A DNA stretch of 35,078 nucleotides from Promethearchaeota archaeon (GCA_019057775.1 JAHLWT010000158.1:1-35078), one strand, 5' to 3'; shown: positions 22,754 through 31,834, counted from the first letter of the stretch. Numbers and translations are program-made. The notes: generated by a model not told the origin, from the letters alone.

Positions 22754-24703
22754 TCATTCTTTCAAAATGGGGACTAAAAGGTGGCTAGGATATTGCTTCG
22801 TGTGATAAATTTTTTGTTTTGCCACAATATAATCTCCTGGTTCACCTTCTCCACCCAAGTTAGAATTTATATCAAATCTGGGGAAATTACTTGATGTGAT
22901 TTCTACTCTAATTTCATGCCCTCTCCGGAAATAATTTGAAGTGTTTCCCAATTCAATCTCATATTTATAAACTTTATTTGGTTCTATTAAACTCGGATTT
23001 TCTTCACCTTCTCTAAAACGAGCTCGTATACCAGCATCTAAAATATTTATCGCTTTACCACGGGGGTATACATCTACCAATTTAACCATGAAATCTGTAT
23101 CTTTAGCGGATGAAGATGAATATAATATCATCTTTACGGGACCTGTTATTTCGATTCCTTTACTCAATGGCTCAGTAGAATATACTAAGACATCTTTTCT
23201 CTTTTCAGCATCTCTTTGGTCTTGAGCTCCTTTTAAGATCCCTAAATTTCTCCCTCCTTTTGTTATTACAGGATCCATAGGATCAAAATCATAATTATCT
23301 TCAACTTCATCTATTGGTTCTTCAGTGGAAATAAGGCCATCTCCCTTGACACTATTGGCTTTTCCAGAAGAATTAATAAATAGGCTTTTAAATATGATAT
23401 TATTTGGTGGCCACTCTTCTGTATAACGCCAAGAATTTTTTCCCATAATCCAATATTTAATAGATGGTTTATCGATATCTGGAAATGAATCCTTTTTATC
23501 CATTAACCAATACCGCTGCCAATTTAGGTTTAAAAATTCTGTATAGAACCTTCCCAATCCTCCATTACGGATTCTACTCTCTGGGTGACCCACAGCAGCA
23601 TGAGCCCAACTTCCAATTAACAATTTTGAATACTTTTGTGCATTCCCACTCGCATGAGTTTTAATTTCTAAAAAATCTTCTAATTGCTTTTCAAAAAACA
23701 TATCTTGCCACCCAGCTAACATAAAAGCGGGTTGGGAGAATTTAGTTGCATCCATCTCCAAAAATCCTGACATCTTGTGTGTATCTTTTACTAACCCATT
23801 AGTTATCAGAAAACTGTTCAAGAATTGAAAAAACAATTTGTGATTTCGAAATGATGGATTGAAATTTTTAACATTAAAGAACGCTATTAAAAGATTTTGA
23901 ACATCATTAATAGATTTACCCTTCAATTGGGATAATGTTATACCTTTTTTCTGTTTTAGAGGTTCATTGAACAGTGCATATTGTGGATTTAAATATCTCT
24001 CCTTCATTAACGTTGTTAGGGTATCAACAGCAGGGACATCTTTATGCGAGACAATATTAACCATAATTCTATATATAGAAGTTGTTAAAGCATGAATCTG
24101 AAGACCCCCATTATTTTTCCATAGATTCAAAGTAGAGGTGACTGCTGGTGAGATACAAGTTAAATACTTATTATCCCAAGATAAAGCCAATTGAGTGATA
24201 CCAAAATAGCTTGCTCCGGCCATTCCAATTTTACCATTATACCAATACTGTTTCGATATCCATTCTACAGTATCTAATCCATCTTCTCTTTCGGTAAATA
24301 AATAATAATTAAATCCCTCCGAATGACCGGTTCCTCTTATATCTTGAAGTATAGTAACAAATCCATAAGAAGCAAATGTATATCCTATGATACTAAAACT
24401 ATCTTTCCAGTACGGTAACCGCACCAATATTGTGGGTGCTTTTTCTTTCTTTTTAAATATTTTTTTTGGAATGTATACGTCAGTAGCTAATTTTGTTCCA
24501 TCACTTAATTGTATAAAAGTTTCAGGATATCTCTTTATACCATTAGTAGGAATACCTAAACGGAGTATTATGCCTAAAATCTTAAATAATGGTACAGAAC
24601 CGTGTCTCATGAAGATTTTCGTAATTTTTGTTATAAATTTAGGAAACCTTGGCTTTACTACAACTTTTAGGTATGAAAGAGTAGTCACATGATTTTTATT
24701 CAT
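22754..24703 (-). CDS. CocE/NonD-type hydrolase (X-Pro dipeptidyl-peptidase family S15)
   Basis: The 649-residue protein has a central alpha/beta hydrolase domain with LPYWKD, LQDIRGTGHSEG, and the nucleophile elbow GMAGASYFG (S165). The likely acid is in the AGWQDMFFE region and the histidine in GSWAHAAVGHPE. The last 200 residues form the PepX_C-type beta sandwich (YSTEPLSKGIEITGPVKMILYSS, RRGHEIRVEITSSNFPRFDIN). Relatives cleave X-Pro dipeptides, cocaine esters or beta-lactam acyl bonds, so substrate cannot be told. There is a helical insert of about 120 residues between the core strands. No clear signal peptide is present, although the N-terminus is basic and partly hydrophobic. Confidence 0.93.
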   Translation of the reverse strand: MNKNHVTTLSYLKVVVKPRFPKFITKITKIFMRHGSVPLFKILGIILRLGIPTNGIKRYPETFIQLSDGTKLATDVYIPKKIFKKKEKAPTILVRLPYWKDSFSIIGYTFASYGFVTILQDIRGTGHSEGFNYYLFTEREDGLDTVEWISKQYWYNGKIGMAGASYFGITQLALSWDNKYLTCISPAVTSTLNLWKNNGGLQIHALTTSIYRIMVNIVSHKDVPAVDTLTTLMKERYLNPQYALFNEPLKQKKGITLSQLKGKSINDVQNLLIAFFNVKNFNPSFRNHKLFFQFLNSFLITNGLVKDTHKMSGFLEMDATKFSQPAFMLAGWQDMFFEKQLEDFLEIKTHASGNAQKYSKLLIGSWAHAAVGHPESRIRNGGLGRFYTEFLNLNWQRYWLMDKKDSFPDIDKPSIKYWIMGKNSWRYTEEWPPNNIIFKSLFINSSGKANSVKGDGLISTEEPIDEVEDNYDFDPMDPVITKGGRNLGILKGAQDQRDAEKRKDVLVYSTEPLSKGIEITGPVKMILYSSSSAKDTDFMVKLVDVYPRGKAINILDAGIRARFREGEENPSLIEPNKVYKYEIELGNTSNYFRRGHEIRVEITSSNFPRFDINSNLGGEGEPGDYIVAKQKIYHTKQYPSHLLVPILKE

Positions 24704-24750
24704 TAATTTGAATAAAAAACTATAGTTTAAAAAGTTTCAAAAAGTGGGAA

Positions 24751-24828
24751 TGGCAGGCTCGGAGGGATTTGAACCCTCGATCTTCAGCTTAGGAGGCTGC
24801 CGCCTTATCCAGACTGGGCCACGAGCCT
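24751..24828 (-). tRNA. tRNA-Arg (anticodon CCU), with encoded CCA
   Basis: The minus strand folds into a full cloverleaf. Acceptor AGGCTCG pairs with CGAGCCT, discriminator G, and the 3' CCA is in the DNA. The D arm is GCCC...AGGC with GG at 18-19. The anticodon loop is CTCCTAA, giving CCU (arginine, AGG codons). The T arm is GAGGG-TTCAAAT-CCCTC. The first anticodon-stem pair is a G-A mismatch (27-43). The gene is 75 nt plus CCA and has no intron. It is the only RNA gene I can support here. Confidence 0.95.
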
Positions 24829-25006
24829 TTTTAATAAATATTTCTTATAATCATAATAAAGAATAATCAGATAAAAATATGATTTGTGAATATTTATTAA
24901 TCACTACAATATCAACAAACAAATAAACAAAAGGTTTTAATTATAATTTTTTAATTCTAGTTATAATAGTTTTTTTTATTATAATTGTTTTTTTCGAGTT
25001 TATAAG

Positions 25007-25276
25007 ATGGAACGACGACCAAGTAATAGGCCTATTGATTATTTAAAATCTTCAATAAATAAGATAATTCTAATTAAAGTTAAGCGGAACAGGTTATTTA
25101 GAGGACGCCTTGGTGGATTTGACGAGCACTTAAATCTCTATTTAGAGGAAACAAGTCAACTTTTCGAGTATCAAGATGATGAAGGAAACATCCGTGAGGA
25201 GCATGAAGACCTTGGAAGCATCGTGGTACGTGGTGACAATGTCATATTCGTGAATCTTGCAAATCTGGAAAAATAA
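25007..25276 (+). CDS. Sm-like archaeal protein (SmAP/LSm)
   Basis: This 89-residue protein has the Sm1 region (PIDYLKSSINKIILIKVKRNRLFRGRLGGFDEHLNLYLEE, quoted here in part as GRLGGFDEHLNLYLEE). The Sm2 motif is VVRGDNVIFVN at about 73-83. These define LSm proteins, which form rings that bind U-rich RNA; archaeal ones act like Hfq or as RNA-processing partners. FDEHLNLYLEE matches the consensus fD-hmNlvL. A short acidic insert, YQDDEGNIREEHED, extends the loop between the two motifs. The ATG at 25007 is the only sensible start. It stands alone between the tRNA and the phosphoesterase gene. Confidence 0.92.
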   Translation: MERRPSNRPIDYLKSSINKIILIKVKRNRLFRGRLGGFDEHLNLYLEETSQLFEYQDDEGNIREEHEDLGSIVVRGDNVIFVNLANLEK

Positions 25277-25349
25277 TTTGGAAGATAAGATCTCTTGAAA
25301 TATGTTTATGGCAGGTTAAAAGCCAGATCGCTTTAACAAAAACATTTGA

Positions 25350-25367
25350 TCAAACTTCCAAGTTTGA
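25350..25367. repeat. 8-bp inverted repeat between the Sm-like and phosphoesterase genes
   Basis: TCAAACTT (25350-25357) and AAGTTTGA (25360-25367) form a perfect palindrome with a 2-nt centre. It has no T-run directly behind it, so an operator is as likely as a terminator. It lies 118 bp before the start of the phosphoesterase gene. Confidence 0.35.
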
Positions 25368-25484
25368 AACTTTCATAAAGTGTAGACTTAATTATATTTT
25401 TATACATCGATTATTTAGTAAATAATAGTTTAAAAATTTGTAATTTATGATGTTTTTAATAAATACAGATAAGAATTATATAAA

Positions 25485-27527
25485 TTGACTACAGTAGAAA
25501 TTGAAAGACCAGACAAATCCATTCTAATAAGTCCAAACTTGGGACAACCCACAATTCTGGGGATAGATCGTAAATTGAAAAGTAAAGATTTTCAAACCAT
25601 TTTTCTTTATGTTAGCAACCATTCGAATCCAGAAAACTTCCAAGAATCTATCATAGAAAAACTCTCTCTTGTCCCATTATTTGACTATAAATGGATATAT
25701 AAAATAATTCCAAAAAAAAAAGAGAAGGGATTCTGGGCAAGGTGGAAAGAAAAACGAGCGTATAAAAAAGAGAAAAAAAAAAATAAAGATTATAAACCAC
25801 CAAAACCAGAAAGCAGAATTGACCAATTAAGGAAGTTAAAAGCGCGACTTCATAGAGCTAACCCTATTCTCCCAAGTATAACAGATGTGAAGGGAGTTTC
25901 AATAACACCACTTCACGATATTAAGGAATTTACCCCTCATGAATATCTTGTAAAAAATCGTGTGTTTGGAGCCCTAAACAAGTTTTATAAAGTTACGGTT
26001 GATTTTACCTTAAGTAAAGAAGTTCTAAAATTTTTAAAATTACGACAATTTGTTATGTTTGATATTAATTGTGGAGATGACCGAATCAATTATCACTCCC
26101 TCGTAATATCTAAACAGAAATGGAAAGATTTTACCTTTATCCATGCCACAGATTTGCATCTGGCAGAAAGAAATGATAGAATATATGGCATAGTTAAAAA
26201 ATGGACTCACTCCTCTCTAAAAGAAGGCACGGATGATTTTTTCAAAACCATAAAAAAGAAATTAAAGTTTAGTAAAAAGAAGAAGCTACCGGAAAAAGTG
26301 TTATCAGAGATTAAAACACCATTGCGACGGCGTTTAATTAATCCAAATAATCAATTTAGAAAATTTATAAAATTATCAAATAGAAAAGTTCTTAGAAATG
26401 AATTGGACTTTATAGTATTAACAGGGGATCTAATTGATTATGCGGTGCTCAGTAAATATTCAAAAGAACTACGAAAAATAGCAGATTTTAAATATGAAAA
26501 AAGTAATTGGCAAATTTTTAAGAGGATTATATTAAATATACCTACAGAAGAAAAATATAAGGGAGTTATTAGAGGTGAAGAGTTAAATTGTCCGATTTTC
26601 ACTACATTGGGAAATCACGATTATCGTCCATTCCATTATGACTTAACTTGGGGCGAGATGTACAAGAAAATTGGTTTAAATGCGTCTGAAGCAATAGCCT
26701 TGAATGAACTATTTTCGGCTTCACCTATCTCAGCAATAACTAAGAGTTCATTAGCATTAAAAGGATATTTATCAGAAATAAATTCATCTTATGATTTTTC
26801 TTTAACCCTCGGGAACAATCTGTTTATTGTTTTGAACAGTGGCTCAGATTCCTTCAGAAACATTAGAGATTTGATAACTGGTCATCCTTCTGTAACTGGA
26901 GTTTCACTTAAACAGATTAAATATCTTGAAAATCTAATCAGTACCAAAGTTAATGAAAATACAAATACATTTCTGTTTCTACACGGCCCACCTGTAAATA
27001 CCGGTGTTAAAAAATTTAAATTAAAGTTGTTTGAAAAAAAAGGATTACGCTTTATTAAGAATAAAATAAGCGAATTTAAAGAATCATTAATTAAAACACT
27101 TGGAAAACCACTTTCCGCCGCACGTGTCGATGGTATTTTTAATGTGAAATTCGGTGGAGTATCTTCTAATTGGGAAAAATTGATCGAATTCTGCAAGAAT
27201 TTTACTGTAATGACGTTATGCGGACATACTCATGATAACCAAGAATTTAGATTAGCAGATCCTGGAGATATAAAAACCAGTGTTTATGATGCCCCTCCAT
27301 TTAGGTTAAAGAAGATTGAAAATCCAGCAGCGATTTACCATGATAACTATTCTGAAATCTTTACTGATGCAAAATCTATACAAAATAATGGACCCTTTGT
27401 GGTTCAGACACCAGCATTGGGATTAGGGAGTTATAAAAACCCTGATACGGCTGGAGGATATAGAGAAATAATAATAAAAGGAGACAAGATATCTTCTTTC
27501 AAAGTACAATATATTGATAGGGAATAA
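25485..27527 (+). CDS. Calcineurin-like metallophosphoesterase, long form
   Basis: All five metal-binding blocks of the family are present in this 680-residue protein: ATDLHLAE (D-X-H), VLTGDLID (GD), TLGNHDYR (GNHD), LFLHGPP (H) and TLCGHTHDN (GHTH). The usual domain is only about 250 residues. Here it is preceded by about 215 residues, partly lysine-rich (RWKEKRAYKKEKKKNKDYK), and carries an insert of about 80 basic residues between D-X-H and GD. The enzyme should cleave phosphomonoesters or diesters with two metal ions; the substrate is unknown. No signal peptide or membrane span is seen. The basic stretches may bind nucleic acid or lipid head groups. The start is a TTG without a clear ribosome binding site. 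Confidence 0.92.
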   Translation: MTTVEIERPDKSILISPNLGQPTILGIDRKLKSKDFQTIFLYVSNHSNPENFQESIIEKLSLVPLFDYKWIYKIIPKKKEKGFWARWKEKRAYKKEKKKNKDYKPPKPESRIDQLRKLKARLHRANPILPSITDVKGVSITPLHDIKEFTPHEYLVKNRVFGALNKFYKVTVDFTLSKEVLKFLKLRQFVMFDINCGDDRINYHSLVISKQKWKDFTFIHATDLHLAERNDRIYGIVKKWTHSSLKEGTDDFFKTIKKKLKFSKKKKLPEKVLSEIKTPLRRRLINPNNQFRKFIKLSNRKVLRNELDFIVLTGDLIDYAVLSKYSKELRKIADFKYEKSNWQIFKRIILNIPTEEKYKGVIRGEELNCPIFTTLGNHDYRPFHYDLTWGEMYKKIGLNASEAIALNELFSASPISAITKSSLALKGYLSEINSSYDFSLTLGNNLFIVLNSGSDSFRNIRDLITGHPSVTGVSLKQIKYLENLISTKVNENTNTFLFLHGPPVNTGVKKFKLKLFEKKGLRFIKNKISEFKESLIKTLGKPLSAARVDGIFNVKFGGVSSNWEKLIEFCKNFTVMTLCGHTHDNQEFRLADPGDIKTSVYDAPPFRLKKIENPAAIYHDNYSEIFTDAKSIQNNGPFVVQTPALGLGSYKNPDTAGGYREIIIKGDKISSFKVQYIDRE

Positions 27528-27566
27528 GTATATCTCTTTTAGAACAAAGCTTTACAGAACACCTTA

Positions 27567-29048
27567 TTAAAGATGTAAAGGTCTTCCTTTCTTATGAATT
27601 GCTTTTCCTACAGCAGCTTCACAACTTTCATTAACTATCTCTGATATAGTGGGGTGGCAATGTATCGTTTCTGAGACATCGCGTATTGTTAAACCATTTT
27701 TCATTGCTAAACTGAGTTCTGATATCAATTCAGGGGCTTCAGCTCCTATGCATGAAGCACCAATTATTCGTAGATCCTCTTTATTTGCTAAGGTTATAAG
27801 GAAGCCTTCTTCTTCACCCATACATTTAGCTTTTCCCAGAGATTTATACGGAAATTGTCCCATTAATACATCTATACCCCTATCTTTTGCTGATTTTCTT
27901 CTCAAACCCACAGACCCAATATTTGGAGAAGTAAATATTGTTGCAGGTACTACTTTGTAATCAGTTTCTATTGCATTAACTGGAAACCCTCCGATACTGG
28001 CTAAAGCATTAGCTACTACGACATCTGCCTCATAGTATGCTACATGAGCTAACATTAATCCTCCCGTGACATCTCCTATAGCATAGACACCCTTTACCGA
28101 CGTTTCAAGAGTCTTACTATTACATTTGATTGAGCCTCGTCGTGTTTCAATCCTCAATTTTTCTAATCCTAAGTTTTTTGATTCTTTAACTCGCCCTATA
28201 GAAACTAAACATAAGTCTGCTTCAAAAACGCTTTTTTCAGCGCTTTCGATTTGATCTCTCGGAATAGAGGCCGTGCATGTAGTGGCTTTCACAAATGATC
28301 CTGTATTAACTACAGATAATACATTTTGTGAAAGAACAAGCTCAATCCCCAATCTCTGAAATTTTTTCATTAATTCCTTCACTATCATAGGTTCTTCTGT
28401 AGCAATTGGAGACGCAAGATACTCTAGCATTGTAACTTTACTGCCAAATGCGGCAAAAATATTTGCGAATTCACATCCAACTATTCCAGCTCCAATAATT
28501 AATAATCTCTCAGGTACTGTTTTGAAATCTGGTTGTAGTATATCATCACTAGTTAAAATCCTTTGATGATCAATATTAAAGGCAGGGATTAAGGCAGGTG
28601 AAGAACCCGTAGCAATTATTACTTTTTTTGCCTTTATTTGCTTGTTATCTTCTCCTTCGATCAAGATTTCAAAACCAGAAGTTGTGTTTCCTCCAAGAAT
28701 ACTGCCATGTCCGTGATAAATATCATTTTTCCAAGCTTTTTCTAAAGAACCTATACCACCAACTAATTCATCAACAACCTTATTTTTTCTCTCGACTGCT
28801 TTTTCAAAATTGAGAGTATAATCTCTAATCTCTAAACCGAATTCATCAAAACTATTTATTTTTTCAATTAATTGAGCAGATGCATATAGGGCTTTGGTGG
28901 GAATACAACCTAAATTAAGACAAGTACCTCCTAATTTATCCTCTTCAATCAATGCAACTTTAGCACCATATTGGGCAGCTCTTATCGCCGCATGATAACC
29001 TCCTGGTCCTGCGCCAATAACAACAATATCATATATCCTTTCAGACAT
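27567..29048 (-). CDS. lpdA: Dihydrolipoamide dehydrogenase (E3)
   Basis: This class I pyridine-nucleotide disulfide oxidoreductase has 493 residues. It has the FAD motif VVIGAGPGGYHAAIRAAQYG, the redox pair GGTCLNLGCIPTK, the NAD-binding LLIIGAGIVGCEFANIFAAFG, the second FAD motif VYAIGDVTGG, and the C-terminal active-site base HCHPTISEIVNE. It reoxidises dihydrolipoamide of 2-oxoacid dehydrogenase or glycine cleavage complexes with NAD+. The ATG at 29048 (MSERIYDIVV) is preferred to the upstream one at 29093, which adds 15 residues not typical of the family. No E1, E2 or glycine cleavage gene is nearby, so the partner complex is encoded elsewhere or the enzyme serves another disulfide. Confidence 0.94.
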   Translation of the reverse strand: MSERIYDIVVIGAGPGGYHAAIRAAQYGAKVALIEEDKLGGTCLNLGCIPTKALYASAQLIEKINSFDEFGLEIRDYTLNFEKAVERKNKVVDELVGGIGSLEKAWKNDIYHGHGSILGGNTTSGFEILIEGEDNKQIKAKKVIIATGSSPALIPAFNIDHQRILTSDDILQPDFKTVPERLLIIGAGIVGCEFANIFAAFGSKVTMLEYLASPIATEEPMIVKELMKKFQRLGIELVLSQNVLSVVNTGSFVKATTCTASIPRDQIESAEKSVFEADLCLVSIGRVKESKNLGLEKLRIETRRGSIKCNSKTLETSVKGVYAIGDVTGGLMLAHVAYYEADVVVANALASIGGFPVNAIETDYKVVPATIFTSPNIGSVGLRRKSAKDRGIDVLMGQFPYKSLGKAKCMGEEEGFLITLANKEDLRIIGASCIGAEAPELISELSLAMKNGLTIRDVSETIHCHPTISEIVNESCEAAVGKAIHKKGRPLHL

Positions 29049-29192
29049 AATTACTCTAAAATATAATGTGTTGATATGAAATATAAAATTCAATTAAAGT
29101 AGTTAGTAATTCAACAAGTAATAAATTTATTCTAATAATATATTTACTGGTAAAAGGTTATCAAAGATAAATATAATTGATGGGTTAATTTT

Positions 29193-30617
29193 GTGTACAT
29201 TAAAAATACTTCACAACTTCTCATAAGTGGTCTGAGTGAAAATCAATTATATTTGAGAAAGATTGCTCTAGAAGCCCTTGAAAAATCAATCACGGCAGTA
29301 AGGCCTAAGAATTTAATAGAAAAATGTGTAATAATTGAAAGTACGAAATTACATATCTTTAATGATGAATTTGACTTTCAAAATTTCGGAAAAGTATATA
29401 TAATTGGAGGTGGTAAAGCAACAGCTGAAATGGCTTTTACTTTGGAGAGGATCATAGTAAACGCTCATATCACCGAATATGAGGGATTAATTAATGTTCC
29501 AGAAGGCACTGCAAAACCAGAAAATAATATAATTAGTAAAATCTCACTAAATCATGCTTCTCATCCAATACCTAATGAAAATGGATTAAGAGGAGCCAAA
29601 ATGATGATGCAAATTATAGAGAATGCAAATGACAATGACTTAATTATCATGCTCATTTCAGGTGGTGGCTCTGCTTTATTACCATTTCCAATTGAGAGAG
29701 AAGATATTACTTTGAAAGATTTACGAAATATTAATTCATTACTTCTAGCTTCCGGAGCTTCAATTCAGGAAATAAATACAGTTAGAAAGCATATTTCGAA
29801 CCTAAAGGGGGGTAATCTTGCTAAAAAATTATTCAATTCTAACAAAGCAACCCTAATTTCATTAATCATTTCAGATGTTATTGGAGATAATTTGGATTCT
29901 ATAGCGTCGGGTCCTACAGTTCCCGATACTACTACATTTAAAGACGCTCTTGATATTTTAAAAAAATATGGAATTTTCAGAGAAACACCATCATCTATTA
30001 AAAAATATTTAGAGAAAGGACTAATAACACATGAGTTGGAAAATCCTAAACCTCATGACATCTGCTTTACTAATGTGCATAACTATTTAATTGGGAGTGT
30101 TAAATCAGCTGTACAAGAGATAACCTCATTTTTAGAACTAAATAATTTTAACATTGAATTTTTCTCAAATGATGTACGAGGAGAAGCACAAGAATTTGGG
30201 ATTTCTTTATATAACATGGTATCATGCAAAATCGAGCAGAAACCTCCACATGATAAAAATGGTAAGTTAGCCTTGATAGGAACGGGGGAATTAACTGTAA
30301 CGTTAAAGGGGAGTGGGATTGGTGGTAGAAACCAAGAGATGTTATTAAGTTTCTTAAATTATGCTAAAGACAAGAAAAAGGATGCTGATTTTTTAATTTT
30401 AGGGGTGAACTTAGATGGTATTGAGGGGAACAGCAAAGCGATGGGGGCTCTAATAGATAATAATGTCTTAAATCAAATAGATGAAATTGGTATTGATCTC
30501 AACGCGTTTTTAAAAAATAATGACTCAAATAGATTTTTCAAGGTTGTACAATGTGAAATAATTACAGGATTAACTGGTTGTAATGTCAATGATTTAATCC
30601 TTATTCTAATCTCATAA
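29193..30617 (+). CDS. Glycerate 2-kinase-type protein (DUF4147 plus MOFRL)
   Basis: The 474-residue protein begins with YLRKIALEALEKSITAVRP, then VYIIGGGKATAEMA, NHASHPIPNENG, LISGGGSALLPFP, NTVRKHISNLKGGNLAK and SDVIGDNLDSIASGPT, all signature blocks of the GckA family. The C-terminal MOFRL domain carries GTGELTVTLKGSGIGGRNQEM and ends TGLTGCNVNDLILIL. The family phosphorylates D-glycerate to 2-phosphoglycerate. The usual T-D-G-X-D-G-P-T block is LDGIEGNSKAMGA here, a mild deviation. The start is a GTG at 29193, divergent from lpdA. It may link serine or sugar-acid breakdown to glycolysis, though no pathway neighbours are present. Confidence 0.9.
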   Translation: MYIKNTSQLLISGLSENQLYLRKIALEALEKSITAVRPKNLIEKCVIIESTKLHIFNDEFDFQNFGKVYIIGGGKATAEMAFTLERIIVNAHITEYEGLINVPEGTAKPENNIISKISLNHASHPIPNENGLRGAKMMMQIIENANDNDLIIMLISGGGSALLPFPIEREDITLKDLRNINSLLLASGASIQEINTVRKHISNLKGGNLAKKLFNSNKATLISLIISDVIGDNLDSIASGPTVPDTTTFKDALDILKKYGIFRETPSSIKKYLEKGLITHELENPKPHDICFTNVHNYLIGSVKSAVQEITSFLELNNFNIEFFSNDVRGEAQEFGISLYNMVSCKIEQKPPHDKNGKLALIGTGELTVTLKGSGIGGRNQEMLLSFLNYAKDKKKDADFLILGVNLDGIEGNSKAMGALIDNNVLNQIDEIGIDLNAFLKNNDSNRFFKVVQCEIITGLTGCNVNDLILILIS

Positions 30618-30659
30618 AAAATCTCATAAGTTTCTAAAAATATTGGGGAAAAGAAGAAT

Positions 30660-30809
30660 TTAGTGCGCATAACCCGGAAATAAATTTGAATGAGAAAACT
30701 TAGAATCTAATAAATCTTCACGTATTGCTTCTTGATGAAATTCAAACAAATAAATTCCTGAGTTTTTATAAAATTTATTACTAAAGTCTAATAAGGAAGC
30801 CTTATAAAT
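30660..30809 (-). other. Coding-like extension beyond the stop of the longin-like gene
   Basis: Reading on past the TAA at 30810-30812 in the same frame gives 49 more codons before the next stop at 30660-30662. The product includes SNKFYKNSGIYLFEFHQEAI and ends SNLFPGYAH. The composition is balanced, unlike random AT-rich DNA, and no ATG or ribosome binding site suggests a separate gene. It is probably the original C-terminus of the longin-like protein, cut off by a nonsense codon, or a readthrough extension. Confidence 0.5.
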
Positions 30810-31346
30810 TTAAATCACTAATGTAGTCTTTTTATCTATTAATTCAAAAAATTTAGAATCTACTTTAATATCATTCTTTTCAATAACGCTAAGTAAAGTG
30901 GCTTTATTATTATTTCTTGAACAATTATTACATGTTGAATGTCCTCCACAATTTTTCAATGTTAATCTCATTTTTATCAAGGTATTTCCAAACGATTGAA
31001 ATGGAGTAATATCTCCCCTAAACTTTTTTATATCTTGCCTATATTCCTCATAAAACAAATTTGCTATCTTATGCATCTTAAAATTGATCTCAATCGGATT
31101 GTCATCAAAATCAGTAACCAGGATGTATAAAAGGCTCTCATCATTCGGGTCGTCATATAAGTAAATAAACAACTTTTCAAAGTTAATAAAGTTTATAGAA
31201 TTTCCTGTAACTAATATAGAGAATTTTTGAATTGCCGTAAAGAAATTTGATAATAAATCTTTATTAACATCAATAGAATGACAATTACCAAAATTTTGCG
31301 ATGTGAGCAAGATCCCGTTCTTACTTATGAAAATGTTCTGTATCAT
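30810..31346 (-). CDS. Longin-like domain protein with C-terminal cysteine cluster
   Basis: The first 120 residues show a longin-type pattern: a strand with MIQNIFISKNGILLTSQNF, a helix (LLSNFFTAIQKFSILV), three strands (INFINFEKLFIYLYDD, LLYILVTDFDDNPIEI) and a helix (MHKIANLFYEEYRQDIKKF). Longin and Roadblock folds work with small GTPases in trafficking and nutrient sensing. After residue 130 comes a cysteine/histidine group, CGGHSTCNNCSRN, that could bind a metal. The ATG at 31346 is preferred to that at 31358, because GGTG lies about 8 nt upstream and it starts directly with the first strand. The frame stays open past the annotated stop. The fold call is by pattern, not search. Confidence 0.7.
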   Translation of the reverse strand: MIQNIFISKNGILLTSQNFGNCHSIDVNKDLLSNFFTAIQKFSILVTGNSINFINFEKLFIYLYDDPNDESLLYILVTDFDDNPIEINFKMHKIANLFYEEYRQDIKKFRGDITPFQSFGNTLIKMRLTLKNCGGHSTCNNCSRNNNKATLLSVIEKNDIKVDSKFFELIDKKTTLVI

Positions 31347-31358
31347 ACTAAACACCAT

Positions 31359-31560
31359 TTAAAACTAAAGAAATTTAATGATTTAACATTAATTTTAATT
31401 TTAAATCATACAAATAAACATATAATTTTTATAATAAAAATCTATTCATTATAATAAAGATTTAAATAACAAATATTTTGTTATTACAAATGCTAGACTA
31501 ATAATTAAATCTTCATAACTAATAATAGTAATTGATAAAAAACTGTAATAAAAAAGAATT
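31359..31560. other. AT-rich intergenic DNA without a gene
   Basis: This stretch upstream of the longin-like gene is almost wholly A and T, and I see no coding frame in it. It should contain that gene's promoter; several TATA-like words make the true one undecidable. Confidence 0.4.
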
Positions 31561-31564
31561 AACA

Positions 31565-31660
31565 ATGAAGCTAAAAGGAGAGATTGATAATCTTAAGATA
31601 TAATTTGTTGATAACGGAATTGGAATCTCAAATAAACAACAAAGCATAGGGTGTTGCTCA
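31565..31660 (+). pseudogene. Relic of a histidine kinase ATPase domain
   Basis: In one frame the DNA reads MKLKGEIDNLKI, a TAA (31601-31603), then FVDNGIGISNKQ and a stop soon after. FVDNGIGIS is the G1-box signature of histidine kinase ATPase domains, normally preceded by a strand such as KIEF; here the TAA stands where the acidic residue is expected. No other kinase motif surrounds it. It seems to be a short leftover from a decayed or deleted sensor gene. It is too short to be certain. Confidence 0.4.
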
Positions 31661-31735
31661 TAAAGAAAATATCTGATTTTCTATCAATATTTTTTCCATT
31701 ATTGTCTATTACATGTATTTTTTATAAGAAAAAAA

Positions 31736-31745
31736 TTTATATATT
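31736..31745 (+). promoter_or_regulatory. TATA box of the molybdoenzyme-sensor operon
   Basis: TTTATATATT lies about 90 bp before the ATG at 31835, predicting a 60-70-nt leader. It is identical to the histone TATA element at 10541-10550. Confidence 0.55.
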
Positions 31746-31834
31746 GGAAATAATACATTTCGTTTATTCTTTTTACTTCACGTTTAAAATAGGGTATAGA
31801 ATAATGCATTGAGATATTAAATAATAGAGTTATT

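Noticed and set aside
24387..24692. 101-codon open frame antisense to the CocE-like hydrolase
   Set aside because: It lies wholly opposite a well-supported family member, and its protein matches nothing recognisable; a shadow frame.
31647..31790. Hydrophobic open stretch (RKYLIFYQYFFHYCLL...) after the kinase relic
   Set aside because: It has no start, is built from T-rich promoter DNA and overlaps the TATA box of the molybdoenzyme gene.
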